Below are positions 8,395-16,678 of a DNA stretch of 22,419 nt, piece after piece (within the stretch, counting starts at the first letter, position 1; each line of letters opens with the position of its first letter). The DNA lies in the NCBI GenBank assembly GCA_023397475.1, contig JAEWUD010000010.1, forward strand, positions 1 through 22,419. Reading direction: 5' to 3'. Both the position numbers and the translations under genes were made by a program. The DNA is from Bacillota bacterium. GTDB lineage: Bacteria; Bacillota; Clostridia; Saccharofermentanales; Saccharofermentanaceae. The notes below the pieces were generated by a model. The model was not told the DNA's origin. It searched no databases and saw only the letters and a list, made by a program, of their open reading frames with translations.

Positions 8395-9021
8395 TCATGA
8401 ATTCGAATCACTCCGCTTGATCGAGCGCAAAATCCAGTAACCGGAATCCTTATCAACGATCTCACAATTCCCGAAAAGTTCCATAAGTTTCTTCTCCGTG
8501 GAAGGTGCTCCCTGCTTCTTCTGCAGGACAACGAAAATCGATCCTCCGGGTGCCAGGTGTTCAAAAGCCCCGTCATAGAATGCAAATACGGTTTGCTTGC
8601 CCGCGCGCACGGGCGGATTGGTCATAATCAAATCGAACGTGCCGGTGATTGAATTCCATGCATCGGAGGACAGGATCGTCACAAACGCGGCATTATTGGC
8701 CGCCGCATTCTCGCGGGAGAGTTCCAGAGCACGGGAATTAATATCGGCAAGGGTCACGTCCGACGAAGGAAAGATTCTCTTCATCACAATGCCGATGACG
8801 CCGTAACCGCAGCCAAGATCGAGAATCCGGCCTCCGCGAAATCCCTCCTCCGTCAAGATACGTTGAGCAGATTCGATCATCAGACGTGTGCCGAAGTCCA
8901 CAGCCCTTTTCGAAAAAACATCCGTGTCCGTCGCAAAGCGGAAGTTTATTCCGAGAAAACGGGCTTCAATCTCTCTGCGTTCGGATGGTGTTACAGGTTT
9001 CTCTTCATAGTAATGTGACAT
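8395..9021 (-). CDS. Class I SAM-dependent methyltransferase, RsmC/MTS-like
   Basis: 208 residues; the ATG follows the queT stop by 6 bp, with GAGG just upstream. The MTS domain is clear: an N-terminal FRFATDTDVFSKRAVDFGTRL segment that precedes the fold in RsmC-like enzymes, SAM-binding motif I DLGCGYG (68-74), an acidic motif II residue in LADINSRALELS (92-103), and catalytic NPPVRAGK (135-142) typical of guanine N2 or amide methyltransferases. It is most like the single-domain RsmC-like proteins of Bacillota, which are predicted to methylate G in 16S rRNA; the exact target here is not shown. The C-terminus is LRSIKRSDSNS. Confidence 0.88.
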   Translation of the reverse strand: MSHYYEEKPVTPSERREIEARFLGINFRFATDTDVFSKRAVDFGTRLMIESAQRILTEEGFRGGRILDLGCGYGVIGIVMKRIFPSSDVTLADINSRALELSRENAAANNAAFVTILSSDAWNSITGTFDLIMTNPPVRAGKQTVFAFYDGAFEHLAPGGSIFVVLQKKQGAPSTEKKLMELFGNCEIVDKDSGYWILRSIKRSDSNS

Positions 9022-9027
9022 AGATCC

Positions 9028-9588
9028 TCACTTCTGTTCAAACTTCTCCCAGATCCTCGTTCTGCGCAGCAGCTGAAGAAAGGGGAATCCGAGTACGTAT
9101 ACAACTACAACCTCGCTGCCGGCAATCGACAACATGGACAATAACACAGCTCCGGCAGTAACAGCGCCATTCGATCCGTCGGTCAGCAAGAACGGCAGGT
9201 AGAGTCCTACGATCACGGCATTGAGCAGAACCGGAGGCACGAGGGCGAGGAGATCGCGGATGGTGAGATTCTTGATCTTCACACGATTGCCGATCCACGA
9301 CGTTGCGACGGCTGCCGCTAGTGTCGCGAGTGTCCCGAAAATAATGTCAATCGGGCCAAGATTCATTGGGTTCAAGAGATTTGCGAGAAAACACCCGATG
9401 GCAAGTCCGGGAATCGCGGCGGGAAATAAGACGGGCAGTACGGTGAGAATCTCGGCTAAGCGAAACTGAATCGGTCCGAAGGCGAACTGGGCAAAGGGTA
9501 ATGTAAATACAACGTACATTGCCGCGATCACGCCGGCGGTCGCAAGATAGGTGATCAGGGATCGAGTCGTTCTCTTCTTGGTTGTCAT
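9028..9588 (-). CDS. queT: QueT family queuosine precursor transporter
   Basis: 186 residues from the ATG at 9588, chosen because GGAGGA lies five bases before it; the longer frame to 9666 runs through the leader. QueT is a small membrane protein thought to be the substrate-binding S component of an ECF transporter that imports preQ1 or a related precursor for tRNA queuosine. About five or six hydrophobic segments are visible (YLATAGVIAAMYVVF; LTVLPVLFPAAIPGLAIGCF; IDIIFGTLATLAAAVATSW; LLALVPPVLLNAVIVGLYLP; AVLLSMLSIAGSEVVVVYVLG). The motif FGPIQFRLAEILTVLP is characteristic. First gene of a five-gene operon with its own promoter and a 100-nt leader. Confidence 0.9.
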   Translation of the reverse strand: MTTKKRTTRSLITYLATAGVIAAMYVVFTLPFAQFAFGPIQFRLAEILTVLPVLFPAAIPGLAIGCFLANLLNPMNLGPIDIIFGTLATLAAAVATSWIGNRVKIKNLTIRDLLALVPPVLLNAVIVGLYLPFLLTDGSNGAVTAGAVLLSMLSIAGSEVVVVYVLGFPFLQLLRRTRIWEKFEQK

Positions 9589-9690
9589 GGTGCTCCTCCA
9601 AATGTTGCTAGTCGAATCGTCGTCGACCGGAGATTGGTAATATGTCGGCGGCCCGAATTGATACACGTCAAAAGGAATCCATCCGTCACG
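9589..9690 (-). promoter_or_regulatory. queT 5' leader, possible regulatory RNA
   Basis: About 100 nt separate the likely transcription start from the queT ATG. The leader contains a GTCGA/TCGAC hairpin (within 9608-9628), an upstream TCTCC (about 9629-9633) able to pair with the ribosome binding site, and the string CATATTAC just before it. queT genes are often under preQ1 riboswitches, so a preQ1 or other RNA switch that masks the binding site is possible. I could not fit the leader to a known preQ1 class. Confidence 0.3.
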
Positions 9691-9696
9691 TTATTG

Positions 9697-9725
9697 ACTA
9701 TATAGAAAAGATGTCGGTTTTTCAA
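9697..9725 (-). promoter_or_regulatory. Promoter of the queT operon
   Basis: On the minus strand TTGAAA (9725-9720), 17-base spacer, TATAGT (9702-9697). It lies directly after the ara operon terminator and about 109 bases before the queT ATG. Confidence 0.55.
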
Positions 9726-9777
9726 GAAAAAGAACTCGAAAAGCTCTGACGGTCTTACGAACGCAGAGCTTTTCGAG
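9724..9777 (-). terminator. Rho-independent terminator of the arabinose operon
   Basis: A perfect 14-bp stem (CTCGAAAAGCTCTG, 9735-9748, with CAGAGCTTTTCGAG, 9764-9777) closes a 15-base loop. On the minus strand it is followed by TTCTTTTTCTT, starting 35 bases after the araD stop. The T-tract is only on this side, so it acts on the ara transcript and insulates queT. Confidence 0.85.
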
Positions 9778-9812
9778 AAGGTAAAGAAATGAAAAGAGCT
9801 CGACGGATGCGG

Positions 9813-10511
9813 CTACTGGCCGTAATATGCGCCTGCGCCATGCTTGCGAAGGTAATGCCGGTCAAGTAATTCCTGCGGCACGGCTTGCGCGCGCGTCTGA
9901 TTCACGGTGCTCTCGGTATAATATGCCATCATTGCGACCTCTTCGAGGACAACCGCATGAAGTACGGCGTCTTCGGGGTCAACTCCCCAGGAGAAAGGTC
10001 CGTGGGATCGGACAAGAACGGCCGGGACCTGCTCCGGATCTATGCCTCCGGACTGAAACGTGTCGATAATAACCGTACCCGTCTCCTTCTCATACTCTCC
10101 GGAGATCTCTTGCGAGGACATCGGTCTTGTACAGGGAATCTCACCGTAGAAGTAATCCGCGTGTGTAGTTCCGTAAACGGGAATCCCGACACCCGCTTGG
10201 GATCGCAAGGTCGCCCACCGGGAATGGGTGTGAACGATTCCTCCGATCGCGGGAAAAGCACGGTACAGGGCAATGTGCGTCGGTGTATCCGATGAAGGCT
10301 TCCATGATCCTTCGACAACGGTACCCTCGAGATTCACGACGACCATATCTTCCTGTGTCATCGTCTCGTAGGGGACTCCGGAAGGCTTAATTACGACAAG
10401 ACCGCTTTCACGGTCGATGCCCGACACATTTCCCCAGGTGAAGACGACAAGCTGGTGCTTCACAAGATCCAAATTCGCTTGATAAACGTGGCGTTTCAAT
10501 TCTTCGAGCAT
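9813..10511 (-). CDS. araD: L-ribulose-5-phosphate 4-epimerase
   Basis: 232 residues; AAAGGATG precedes the ATG. This cytoplasmic class II aldolase-fold enzyme converts L-ribulose 5-phosphate to D-xylulose 5-phosphate, the last step before the pentose phosphate pathway. Residues lining up with the known enzyme, each one lower than in E. coli AraD, are Asp75 and zinc ligands His94, His96 (VHTHS) and His170 (VRSHGPF). The substrate-binding GNVSG (27-31) and KPSG (42-45) are present and the HADYF motif follows at about 117-121. Full length. Last gene of the ara operon, 49 bp after araA and 35 bases before the terminator. Confidence 0.97.
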   Translation of the reverse strand: MLEELKRHVYQANLDLVKHQLVVFTWGNVSGIDRESGLVVIKPSGVPYETMTQEDMVVVNLEGTVVEGSWKPSSDTPTHIALYRAFPAIGGIVHTHSRWATLRSQAGVGIPVYGTTHADYFYGEIPCTRPMSSQEISGEYEKETGTVIIDTFQSGGIDPEQVPAVLVRSHGPFSWGVDPEDAVLHAVVLEEVAMMAYYTESTVNQTRAQAVPQELLDRHYLRKHGAGAYYGQ

Positions 10512-10560
10512 AGAATCATCCTTTCAAGATCAAGCTATGGACATCCTTCGTGATCGGCGC

Positions 10561-12036
10561 TTAGGAAAGTCGATATACGAGATCCGAGAAACGAAGCTCG
10601 TTCGCAAGCGCAGGAATTGTCGTGCGTTCACTGATGTGGATGAATTCGAGGCCCATAATCTCAGCGAAGTCGCGAAGATGATCCGCCGTAAGCGAGAAGG
10701 ACAGCACATTATGGTGCGCGCCGCCTGCAAGAATCCACGCTTCGGTTCCGGTCGACAGATCCGGCATCGGGCGCCACATGACGCGGGCGACAGGGAGTTT
10801 GGGCATCGGTGCCAGAGGGGCAACAACGCGAACATCATTGACAATCAGACGCATGCGGCCGCCCATATCGACGAGCGTTGCGATAATGGCATCTCCCGCT
10901 GCGCCGTCAAAGACCAGACGTGCCGGGTCGGCTTTGCCGCCGATTCCCAACGGGTGAACCTCGACACGAGGACGCTCCGAGGCGACGGTCGGACAGACTT
11001 CAAGCATATGGGCGCCGAGTACGTATTCATTTCCCGGCTCAAAATGATAGGTATAGTCTTCCATAAAGGATGTTCCGCCGGAAAGTCCCGACGCCATCTG
11101 CTTCATAACGCGCAGAAGAGCCGCTGTTTTCCAGTCGCCCTCGGCACCGAAACCGAAGCCGTCGGCCATCAGATTCTGAATCGCAAGACCGGGAAGTTGA
11201 TCCATACCATGCAGGTCCTGGAAGGTATCCGTCATCGCGCCGATTCCGTTCTCCTCGAAAAGTTTGCGGATGGCAATCTCGATCTTCGCCTGGAAAAGAA
11301 CCGCTTCCATATTATCGGTTACGATGTCATAGCGCTCGCGATACTCCGCGATCTTCGCGTCGATCTCTTCCTGCGTTACTGTGGCGGCTTTATCGGTCAA
11401 ATCGCCGATACCCCAGCCGTTCACCTGCCATCCAAGCTTGATCTGCGCTTCCACCTTGTCGCCTTCCGTGACGGCAACTTCGCGCATATTATCGCCGAAA
11501 CGCATGACCTTGACGCGCCGACTCTCCGCGGCGCCGATCGCGGCGCGCATCCATCCGCCAATGCGTGAAACCGTCTTCTCATCACTCCAGTGACCGGAAA
11601 TAACCTTGCGAGGGATTCTCATGCGAGCCGTGATAAATCCGTGCTCTTTGTCACCGTGCGCCGACTGGTTCATGTTCATGAAATCCATATCAATTGACGC
11701 CCAGGGAATATCCCGATTGAACTGCGTGTCAAACTGCAGAAGCGGCTTGCGCAGAAGAGCGAATGCCGTAATCCACATCTTTGACGGTGAAAACGTGTGC
11801 ATCCAGGTGATGACACCGGCGCAATCCGGATCGACATTCGCCGCTTCGAAAACCGCCGTAATCTCATCTGTCGTCGTTACGACGGATTTATATTCGACAG
11901 TTGCGGGAACTGAACTTGCCGAGTTGAGAGCACCCGCGATGGTTTTCGCGTGATCCTTAATCTCTTCAAAAATGTCTCCGTAAAGACGCTGTGCCCCGGT
12001 GACGAACCAGAATGAGTACTTCTTCAAATCAGCCAT
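10561..12036 (-). CDS. araA: L-arabinose isomerase
   Basis: 491 residues, typical for the family (about 490-500). It isomerises L-arabinose to L-ribulose using a divalent metal, normally as a hexamer. The N-terminus FWFVTGAQRLYG is the family hallmark. Metal ligands are visible seven residues earlier than in E. coli numbering: Glu326 in FMEDYTYHF and His343 in LGAHMLEV; a third, an earlier Glu, lies in the AEGDWKTAALLRVMK segment, and the last is in the GGAHHNVLS segment. The ATG overlaps the end of araB by 8 bases, and its GGAGG lies within the last araB codons, so translation is coupled. Confidence 0.98.
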   Translation of the reverse strand: MADLKKYSFWFVTGAQRLYGDIFEEIKDHAKTIAGALNSASSVPATVEYKSVVTTTDEITAVFEAANVDPDCAGVITWMHTFSPSKMWITAFALLRKPLLQFDTQFNRDIPWASIDMDFMNMNQSAHGDKEHGFITARMRIPRKVISGHWSDEKTVSRIGGWMRAAIGAAESRRVKVMRFGDNMREVAVTEGDKVEAQIKLGWQVNGWGIGDLTDKAATVTQEEIDAKIAEYRERYDIVTDNMEAVLFQAKIEIAIRKLFEENGIGAMTDTFQDLHGMDQLPGLAIQNLMADGFGFGAEGDWKTAALLRVMKQMASGLSGGTSFMEDYTYHFEPGNEYVLGAHMLEVCPTVASERPRVEVHPLGIGGKADPARLVFDGAAGDAIIATLVDMGGRMRLIVNDVRVVAPLAPMPKLPVARVMWRPMPDLSTGTEAWILAGGAHHNVLSFSLTADHLRDFAEIMGLEFIHISERTTIPALANELRFSDLVYRLS

Positions 12037-13702
12037 TTTTCTTTCCTCCGGTTTTTATTTGCTTCAGACGCTTCATTACATCATTGGCTCCGCGTCCGAA
12101 ATAATCGTGTAGAATCTTATACTCGGCAAACAAATCATCATAGACCGCCGCGTTCGCAGGAATCGGCTCATAGGAGATATCCTTGACGCGACCGGCCTTC
12201 TTGGCCCCCTCGAAAATATCTGCGTATCCGCCGTTCTTCTGACCGGCAGCAACCGCTCCGAAAATTGCGGAGCCGAGCGCGGGTCCTTCGGCGGATCCGG
12301 CGATCCGGACCGGCATTCCAAGTACATCGGCATAGATCTGCATCGTCATCGGATCCTTCTGCGATATGCCGCCCGAAGCGTAGAATGCCTCAACCGGCAC
12401 TCCGTTCTCGCGGAAATTCTCGATAATCATTCGCGTTCCGTAAGCGGTCGCCTCGATCAGCGCACGATAGATCTCCTCCGGCTTTGTCGCCAGCGTCATA
12501 CCGATAAGCAAGCCGGTAAGATCGACATCGACCAGCACCGAGCGATTGCCGTTCCACCAGTCGAGCGCGACAAGACCGCTCTCTCCGGGCTTTTGGGCTT
12601 CGATCTTCTTGCGCAACAGAGCGTGAACACTGATCCCTTCCGAGGCCGCCTCGTCAACATAACTCTTGGGCAGAAGATTGTCGACAAACCACGCGAAATG
12701 ATCGCCGACACAGGATTGACCGGCCTCATAGCCGAAGAATCCGGGAAGAATTCCATCCTCGGTCACACCGCACATACCGGGGACACGGGATTCCTTCTCC
12801 CCCATCAGCATATGACAGGTCGAAGTGCCCATAATCGCGAGCATCTTGCCGGGACCGTCAATTCCGACCGCCGGCACGCATACATGTGCGTCGACATTGC
12901 CGACTGCGACGGCGGTGTCGGTCGTAAGTCCGGTGAACTCGGCGGCCTTCTCACATACCGTACCGACCTTGGCACCCTGCGGAAGAATATCCGTCGACAG
13001 TTTGTCACGAACGACATAGCGCAGACGTTCGTCAAGTGCGGCGAAGAAATCCTCCGACGGGAACCCCATGTTCTTGTTCCAGATCTCCTTGTAGCCCGCC
13101 GTGCAAGCATTTCTGGACTCCTTACCCGTAAGCACCCAGATGATCCAGTCCGCCGCTTCAATAAAACGATCCGCCGCTTCGTAGATTTCCGGCGCTTCTT
13201 CAAGAACCTGCCAAATCTTCGGGATCGCCCACTCAGACGATATCTTGCCGCCGTAATTGCCGAGGAAGGCTTCCCCTCGTGCGGCGGCTGTCTCATTCAA
13301 GCGGTTCGCATGCGACTGGGCTGCATGATGCTTCCAGAGCTTCACGTAAGCATGGGGCTCATCGGCGTATTCCGGCAAAAAGCACAGAGGTGTTCCGTCA
13401 CTCTTACAGGGCAGAATCGTGCACGCCGTGAAGTCGGTTCCGATGCCGACGACATCTTCGGCATTGACGCCGGTCTTTCGCAGGAGCTCGGGAATCGTGT
13501 GTGCAAGTACATCGATGTAGTCCTGCGGGTGTTGGAGTGCCCAGTCATGCCCAAGCTTGCGGCCGGACGGCAGGGTCGCATCCATTACGGCATGCGGGTA
13601 GGCATACGACGCGCTGGCTACCTCTTCGCCGGTCTCGAGATCGAGAAGCAATGCACGTCCCGACAAGGTTCCGTAATCGACTCCGATAGAAAATTTCTTC
13701 AT
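12029..13702 (-). CDS. araB: Ribulokinase
   Basis: 557 residues, full length for AraB (about 560). It phosphorylates L-ribulose with ATP to L-ribulose 5-phosphate. FGGY-family sugar kinase layout: N-terminal phosphate-binding GVDYGTLSGRALLLDL (8-23), the araB-type TDFTAC segment near 110, the IMGTSTCHML ATP-domain segment near 290, VALDWWNGNRSVLVD near 375, and the C-terminal ASGGISQKDPMTMQIYADVL with AEGPALGSAIFGA. Its ATG overlaps the araR stop in an ATGA arrangement, and its end overlaps araA. The large plus-strand open frames opposite it are by-products of codon use. Confidence 0.97.
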   Translation of the reverse strand: MKKFSIGVDYGTLSGRALLLDLETGEEVASASYAYPHAVMDATLPSGRKLGHDWALQHPQDYIDVLAHTIPELLRKTGVNAEDVVGIGTDFTACTILPCKSDGTPLCFLPEYADEPHAYVKLWKHHAAQSHANRLNETAAARGEAFLGNYGGKISSEWAIPKIWQVLEEAPEIYEAADRFIEAADWIIWVLTGKESRNACTAGYKEIWNKNMGFPSEDFFAALDERLRYVVRDKLSTDILPQGAKVGTVCEKAAEFTGLTTDTAVAVGNVDAHVCVPAVGIDGPGKMLAIMGTSTCHMLMGEKESRVPGMCGVTEDGILPGFFGYEAGQSCVGDHFAWFVDNLLPKSYVDEAASEGISVHALLRKKIEAQKPGESGLVALDWWNGNRSVLVDVDLTGLLIGMTLATKPEEIYRALIEATAYGTRMIIENFRENGVPVEAFYASGGISQKDPMTMQIYADVLGMPVRIAGSAEGPALGSAIFGAVAAGQKNGGYADIFEGAKKAGRVKDISYEPIPANAAVYDDLFAEYKILHDYFGRGANDVMKRLKQIKTGGKKNG

Positions 13703-14787
13703 GTGTACAATACCTTCGCTTTCGTAGAATCTTTGACGGACAGGTTCACCTTCATGACCAGGGATTCCGCCCGGGTCTTGGTTTTCATCATCTGGAGAAG
13801 CCTTTTCGCGGCTTCCCGGCCGAGTTCTTCACCGGGATGGGTCAGCGTCGTGATCTTCACGGGAGAAAGCTCGGACAGCGAGGAATTGTCGAAGCCGATA
13901 ATCGATTTCTCATCTGGAACACGAATGCGATTTCGAAGAAGCGCCTGGATCAATCGGATCGCAACCTGGTCGTTGTAACATACGACGGCGCTGCAATCCG
14001 CCAAACGACGCAGCAGACGAAGCTCTTCCTCTTGCGAGAAAAGATACTCGAGGTCCGGTGTCGTGTACCAGATAATCGCGTCGTCATCGGGTGTAATGTT
14101 GCGCGCGACCAGCGCTTCCGAGTAACCGGCATATCGCTCGTGCCCCTGACGGTCATCGCCCTTAAAAATTCCGCCGATCCGTCGATGTCCGAGCGCATAC
14201 AAATATTCCACGGCCCTACGCATACCGCCGCGGTCATCCGTAACGACAAATACCGGGTGCAGATCCTCATAGAAACCATTCACGAAAAGATACGGGATGC
14301 CGCGCTCGTCGAGACGGCGGAATAACGAGAGGTTCGGATTCGGCAATGCCGAACGACTGCCCTCAATAATGATTCCGTCGATATTCTTGTCCATAAAGGA
14401 CTCAAGAAGATGGTGCTCCGTCTCGATCCGGTTGCGCGTGACACCCAAAGTTAATGTGCACCCGGCTGAGGCAAGAACATCCTCCATCCCATTAATGATA
14501 GACGGGAAAATATAGTCGGTAATGTTAGTGGCAATAAATCCCACACTTCGGCGTTTGACCGTTTCGGAAACATATGTCCCACTGCCGCGACGCGCAATAA
14601 GAGAACCTTTCTTCACGAGATTACTGATAGCTTGTCGAACCGTTTGCCGGCTCATATCGAATTGTTCCGCAATTTGGTTCTCCGACGGGATTTTATGTCC
14701 GGGGAGAAACGTCTCATCTGCGATTCGATCAAGAATCCACGTCTCAAGGCTCTGATACTTGTGCTTGTCATCCGAACCGTACGCCAC
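13699..14787 (-). CDS. araR: AraR-type arabinose operon regulator (GntR N-domain, LacI-like C-domain)
   Basis: 362 residues if translation starts at the GTG at 14787, which has GGAAGGGAG eight bases upstream; an ATG at 14829 would add 14 residues but lacks a site. The N-terminal GntR winged helix is clear: KIPSENQIAEQFDMSRQTVRQ followed by AISNLVKKGSLIARRGSGTYV. The rest is a periplasmic-binding-protein-like effector domain (VGFIATNITDYIFPSIINGMEDVL; VTDDRGGMRRAVEYLYALGHRRIGGIF; IIGFDNSSLSELSPVKITTLTHP). This domain pair is that of Bacillus AraR, which represses ara genes until arabinose binds. As first gene of its own operon it probably autoregulates. Candidate operator repeats lie upstream. 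Confidence 0.92.
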   Translation of the reverse strand: MAYGSDDKHKYQSLETWILDRIADETFLPGHKIPSENQIAEQFDMSRQTVRQAISNLVKKGSLIARRGSGTYVSETVKRRSVGFIATNITDYIFPSIINGMEDVLASAGCTLTLGVTRNRIETEHHLLESFMDKNIDGIIIEGSRSALPNPNLSLFRRLDERGIPYLFVNGFYEDLHPVFVVTDDRGGMRRAVEYLYALGHRRIGGIFKGDDRQGHERYAGYSEALVARNITPDDDAIIWYTTPDLEYLFSQEEELRLLRRLADCSAVVCYNDQVAIRLIQALLRNRIRVPDEKSIIGFDNSSLSELSPVKITTLTHPGEELGREAAKRLLQMMKTKTRAESLVMKVNLSVKDSTKAKVLYT

Positions 14788-14884
14788 AAAGGATCTCCCT
14801 TCCGATTCATGTTCATCGAAGCAAAACACTGGAATTCTTTATCCAAAAAACCAGGAAACATACAATCCTGTTACCGATGATTTC

Positions 14885-14911
14885 ATTATAGTCGGTTTTC
14901 GCTTTGTGCAA
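14885..14911 (-). promoter_or_regulatory. Promoter of the araR-araB-araA-araD operon
   Basis: On the minus strand a perfect TATAAT (14890-14885) is preceded by TTGCAC (14911-14906) with a short 15-base spacer. Transcription would begin near 14878, giving a leader of about 90 nt before the araR GTG. The sub-optimal spacing would suit a regulated promoter. Confidence 0.55.
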
Positions 14912-14952
14912 GTGAGGAATCCCGGTTGATATGAAATATCTTTCTCAATTTG

Positions 14953-15007
14953 AATACATCTTTGTCCGTTTTTCGGCATTGTATGGCCATTTTCCAATAC
15001 ATCTTTG
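14953..15007. repeat. Pair of 12-bp direct repeats upstream of araR, candidate operators
   Basis: AATACATCTTTG occurs exactly at 14953-14964 and 14996-15007, 43 bp apart, or about four helical turns. Both lie upstream of the ara promoter (42-96 bases above the -35). The flanks carry ATTTG before the first copy, as in the Bacillus AraR box half-site, but the full AraR palindrome is not present. Two AraR dimers on one face of the DNA would fit the spacing. Function is inferred. The rest of the 14788-15113 gap holds the promoter and the oad terminator. Confidence 0.4.
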
Positions 15008-15016
15008 ATTCCCAGC

Positions 15017-15073
15017 AAAAAAATACCGGCCAAATCTACGACGGGTTCCTGTCGTAAATACGGACGGTATTTT
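15017..15073 (-). terminator. Terminator of the oxaloacetate decarboxylase operon
   Basis: AAAATACCG (15020-15028) pairs with CGGTATTTT (15065-15073) over 9 bp. An inner hairpin TACGAC/GTCGTA is nested inside it. On the minus strand the stem runs straight into a T-run (seven T at 15023-15017), 41 bases after the oadB stop. Confidence 0.85.
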
Positions 15074-15113
15074 CAGATTATGAACGTAACTGTTGATCAG
15101 GCCATTCGTCGTA

Positions 15114-16250
15114 TCAGCCGAAAAGACTCAAGAGGATTCCCGCGGCGACCGCGGAACCGATAACGCCGGCGACATTGGGACCCATGGCGTGCATCAGGAG
15201 GAAGTTGCGCGGATTGGCTTTCTGGCCCTCAATCTGCGAGACGCGTGCGGCCATCGGAACCGCGGAGACTCCTGCGGAACCAATGAGCGGATTGATCTTG
15301 CCGCCGGAAAGCAAATACATAAGCTTGCCGAACAGAAGTCCGCCGACGGTACTGATCATAAAGGCGACAAGTCCGAGGAAGATGATCTTCAGCGTCTCGG
15401 GACGCAGGAAATTCTCGGCTTTGGCCGTAGCACCGACAGTGACGCCGAGGAAGATTGTGACGATGTTAATGAGAGCATTCTGGGCAGTTCCGGACAATCT
15501 CTCGACGACACCGGATTCTTTGAAGAGATTGCCGAGCATCAGCATGCCGATCAGCGGCGCGACAGAAGGAAGAAGAAGGATGCAGAAGATTGCGACGACG
15601 ATCGGGAAGCAGATCTTCTCGAGTTTACTTACCTCTCGCAACTGTTTCATCTCTACCTGACGCTCTTTCTTTGTTGTCAGAGCGCGCATCAGCGGAGGTT
15701 GAATCATCGGTATCAAGGCCATATACGAATATGCGGCAATCGCGATTGCAGGCAAGAGCTCCGGTTTGAGTCGAGTCGTCAGATAAATCGCTGTCGGGCC
15801 GTCGGCTCCGCCGATAATGCCGATCGAGGCGGCCGCCTGCGGATCAAATCCCAATGCAATGGCAATGATAAACGCGACGACGATACCGAGTTGTGCGGCC
15901 GCACCAAGAAACAGACTCGACGGCCGGGCGATCAGCGGTCCGAAATCCGTCATTGCCCCGATACCAAGGAAGATCAAAGACGGATAGATACCGAGTTTGA
16001 CTCCTTGATACAGATAGTACAGTAGTCCGCCCGGTCCGCCGGCTTCCGGCGGGGCATCCATCAGGCCGGTAAGAGGTAGATTCGCGAGAAGAACACCGAA
16101 AGCGATGGGCAGGAGAAGTAACGGTTCGAATTTCTTCACGATAGCCAGATAAACTAGAACACAGGAGACAAGTATCATCAGACCTTGCTGCCATGTTAGG
16201 GCCGCAAATCCGGATGTGAACCATATCGTCTTAAGTGCGTCGATGATCAT
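15114..16250 (-). CDS. oadB: Sodium-translocating oxaloacetate decarboxylase, beta subunit
   Basis: 378 residues; AAAGGAG lies eight bases before the ATG. This integral membrane subunit decarboxylates carboxybiotin and couples the reaction to sodium export. About nine to eleven hydrophobic segments are visible. Family-specific motifs: GGADGPTAIYLTTRL, holding the essential intramembrane Asp of region IIIa (near residue 148), INIVTIFLGVTVGATAKAEN, and the region VIII elements NPLIGSAGVSAVPMAARVSQ and HAMGPNVAGVIGSAVAAG. Length is as in the methylmalonyl- and glutaconyl-CoA decarboxylase beta subunits, which share this protein type; the alpha subunit upstream points to oxaloacetate. Last gene of the operon, 12 bp after the biotin carrier. 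Confidence 0.95.
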   Translation of the reverse strand: MIIDALKTIWFTSGFAALTWQQGLMILVSCVLVYLAIVKKFEPLLLLPIAFGVLLANLPLTGLMDAPPEAGGPGGLLYYLYQGVKLGIYPSLIFLGIGAMTDFGPLIARPSSLFLGAAAQLGIVVAFIIAIALGFDPQAAASIGIIGGADGPTAIYLTTRLKPELLPAIAIAAYSYMALIPMIQPPLMRALTTKKERQVEMKQLREVSKLEKICFPIVVAIFCILLLPSVAPLIGMLMLGNLFKESGVVERLSGTAQNALINIVTIFLGVTVGATAKAENFLRPETLKIIFLGLVAFMISTVGGLLFGKLMYLLSGGKINPLIGSAGVSAVPMAARVSQIEGQKANPRNFLLMHAMGPNVAGVIGSAVAAGILLSLFG

Positions 16251-16262
16251 GCGTTCACTCCT

Positions 16263-16661
16263 TTACTTGATGCTGATAAGCGCATCGCCTGTCGAGACGA
16301 TTGCGCCCTTCTGGACCGCAACATGCGCTACGGTTCCGTCGTGAGGAGCGACAATCTCGTTCTCCATCTTCATCGCTTCAAGAACCAAGAGGATATCACC
16401 CTTCTTCACACCAGCTCCGACGGTGACCTTCACATCCAGAATCGTACCGGGCATTGGAGACTTGATCATCTCACCGCCCGCGGCATTCTGTGCCGGCGCA
16501 GCAGCTGCAGGAGCGGCTACCGGCGCTGCTGCCGGTGCTGCCACCGGGGTGGCGGCTGTCGTGACGGGAGCTTCTACCACCGCGGAGCGGACGATCGAAG
16601 CTTTGCCGAGTTCAACCTCGACCTCATATTCGGTATTGTTAATTGTCACTACGTAAATCAT
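16263..16661 (-). CDS. Biotin carrier subunit of the decarboxylase
   Basis: 132 residues from the ATG at 16661, which has GGAGGAAAT in front; the frame extends to 16709 without a binding site. Order of parts: a small N-terminal strand region (MIYVVTINNTEYEVEVELGK), a flexible Ala/Pro-rich linker (about 30-62), and a biotinyl domain with SPMPGTILDVKV and the biotinylation site EAMKMEN, whose acceptor is Lys98. The linker lets the biotin swing between the cytoplasmic carboxyltransferase (alpha) and the membrane beta subunit. In Klebsiella-type enzymes this domain is fused to alpha; here it is separate, as in clostridial and Veillonella/Propionigenium decarboxylases (there called gamma or MmdC). 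Confidence 0.94.
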   Translation of the reverse strand: MIYVVTINNTEYEVEVELGKASIVRSAVVEAPVTTAATPVAAPAAAPVAAPAAAAPAQNAAGGEMIKSPMPGTILDVKVTVGAGVKKGDILLVLEAMKMENEIVAPHDGTVAHVAVQKGAIVSTGDALISIK

Positions 16662-16678
16662 ATTTCCTCCTAAAGCGG

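Noticed and set aside
9589..9690. Firm call of a preQ1 riboswitch before queT
   Set aside because: Only a short string and possible masking of the binding site agree; stems of the known preQ1 classes could not be drawn.
12593..13978. Plus-strand 461-codon frame opposite araB and araR
   Set aside because: araB on the other strand is a full-length, motif-complete gene; the frame has no ribosome site and no family resemblance. The same applies to 10537-11568 opposite araA and 15093-16025 opposite oadB.
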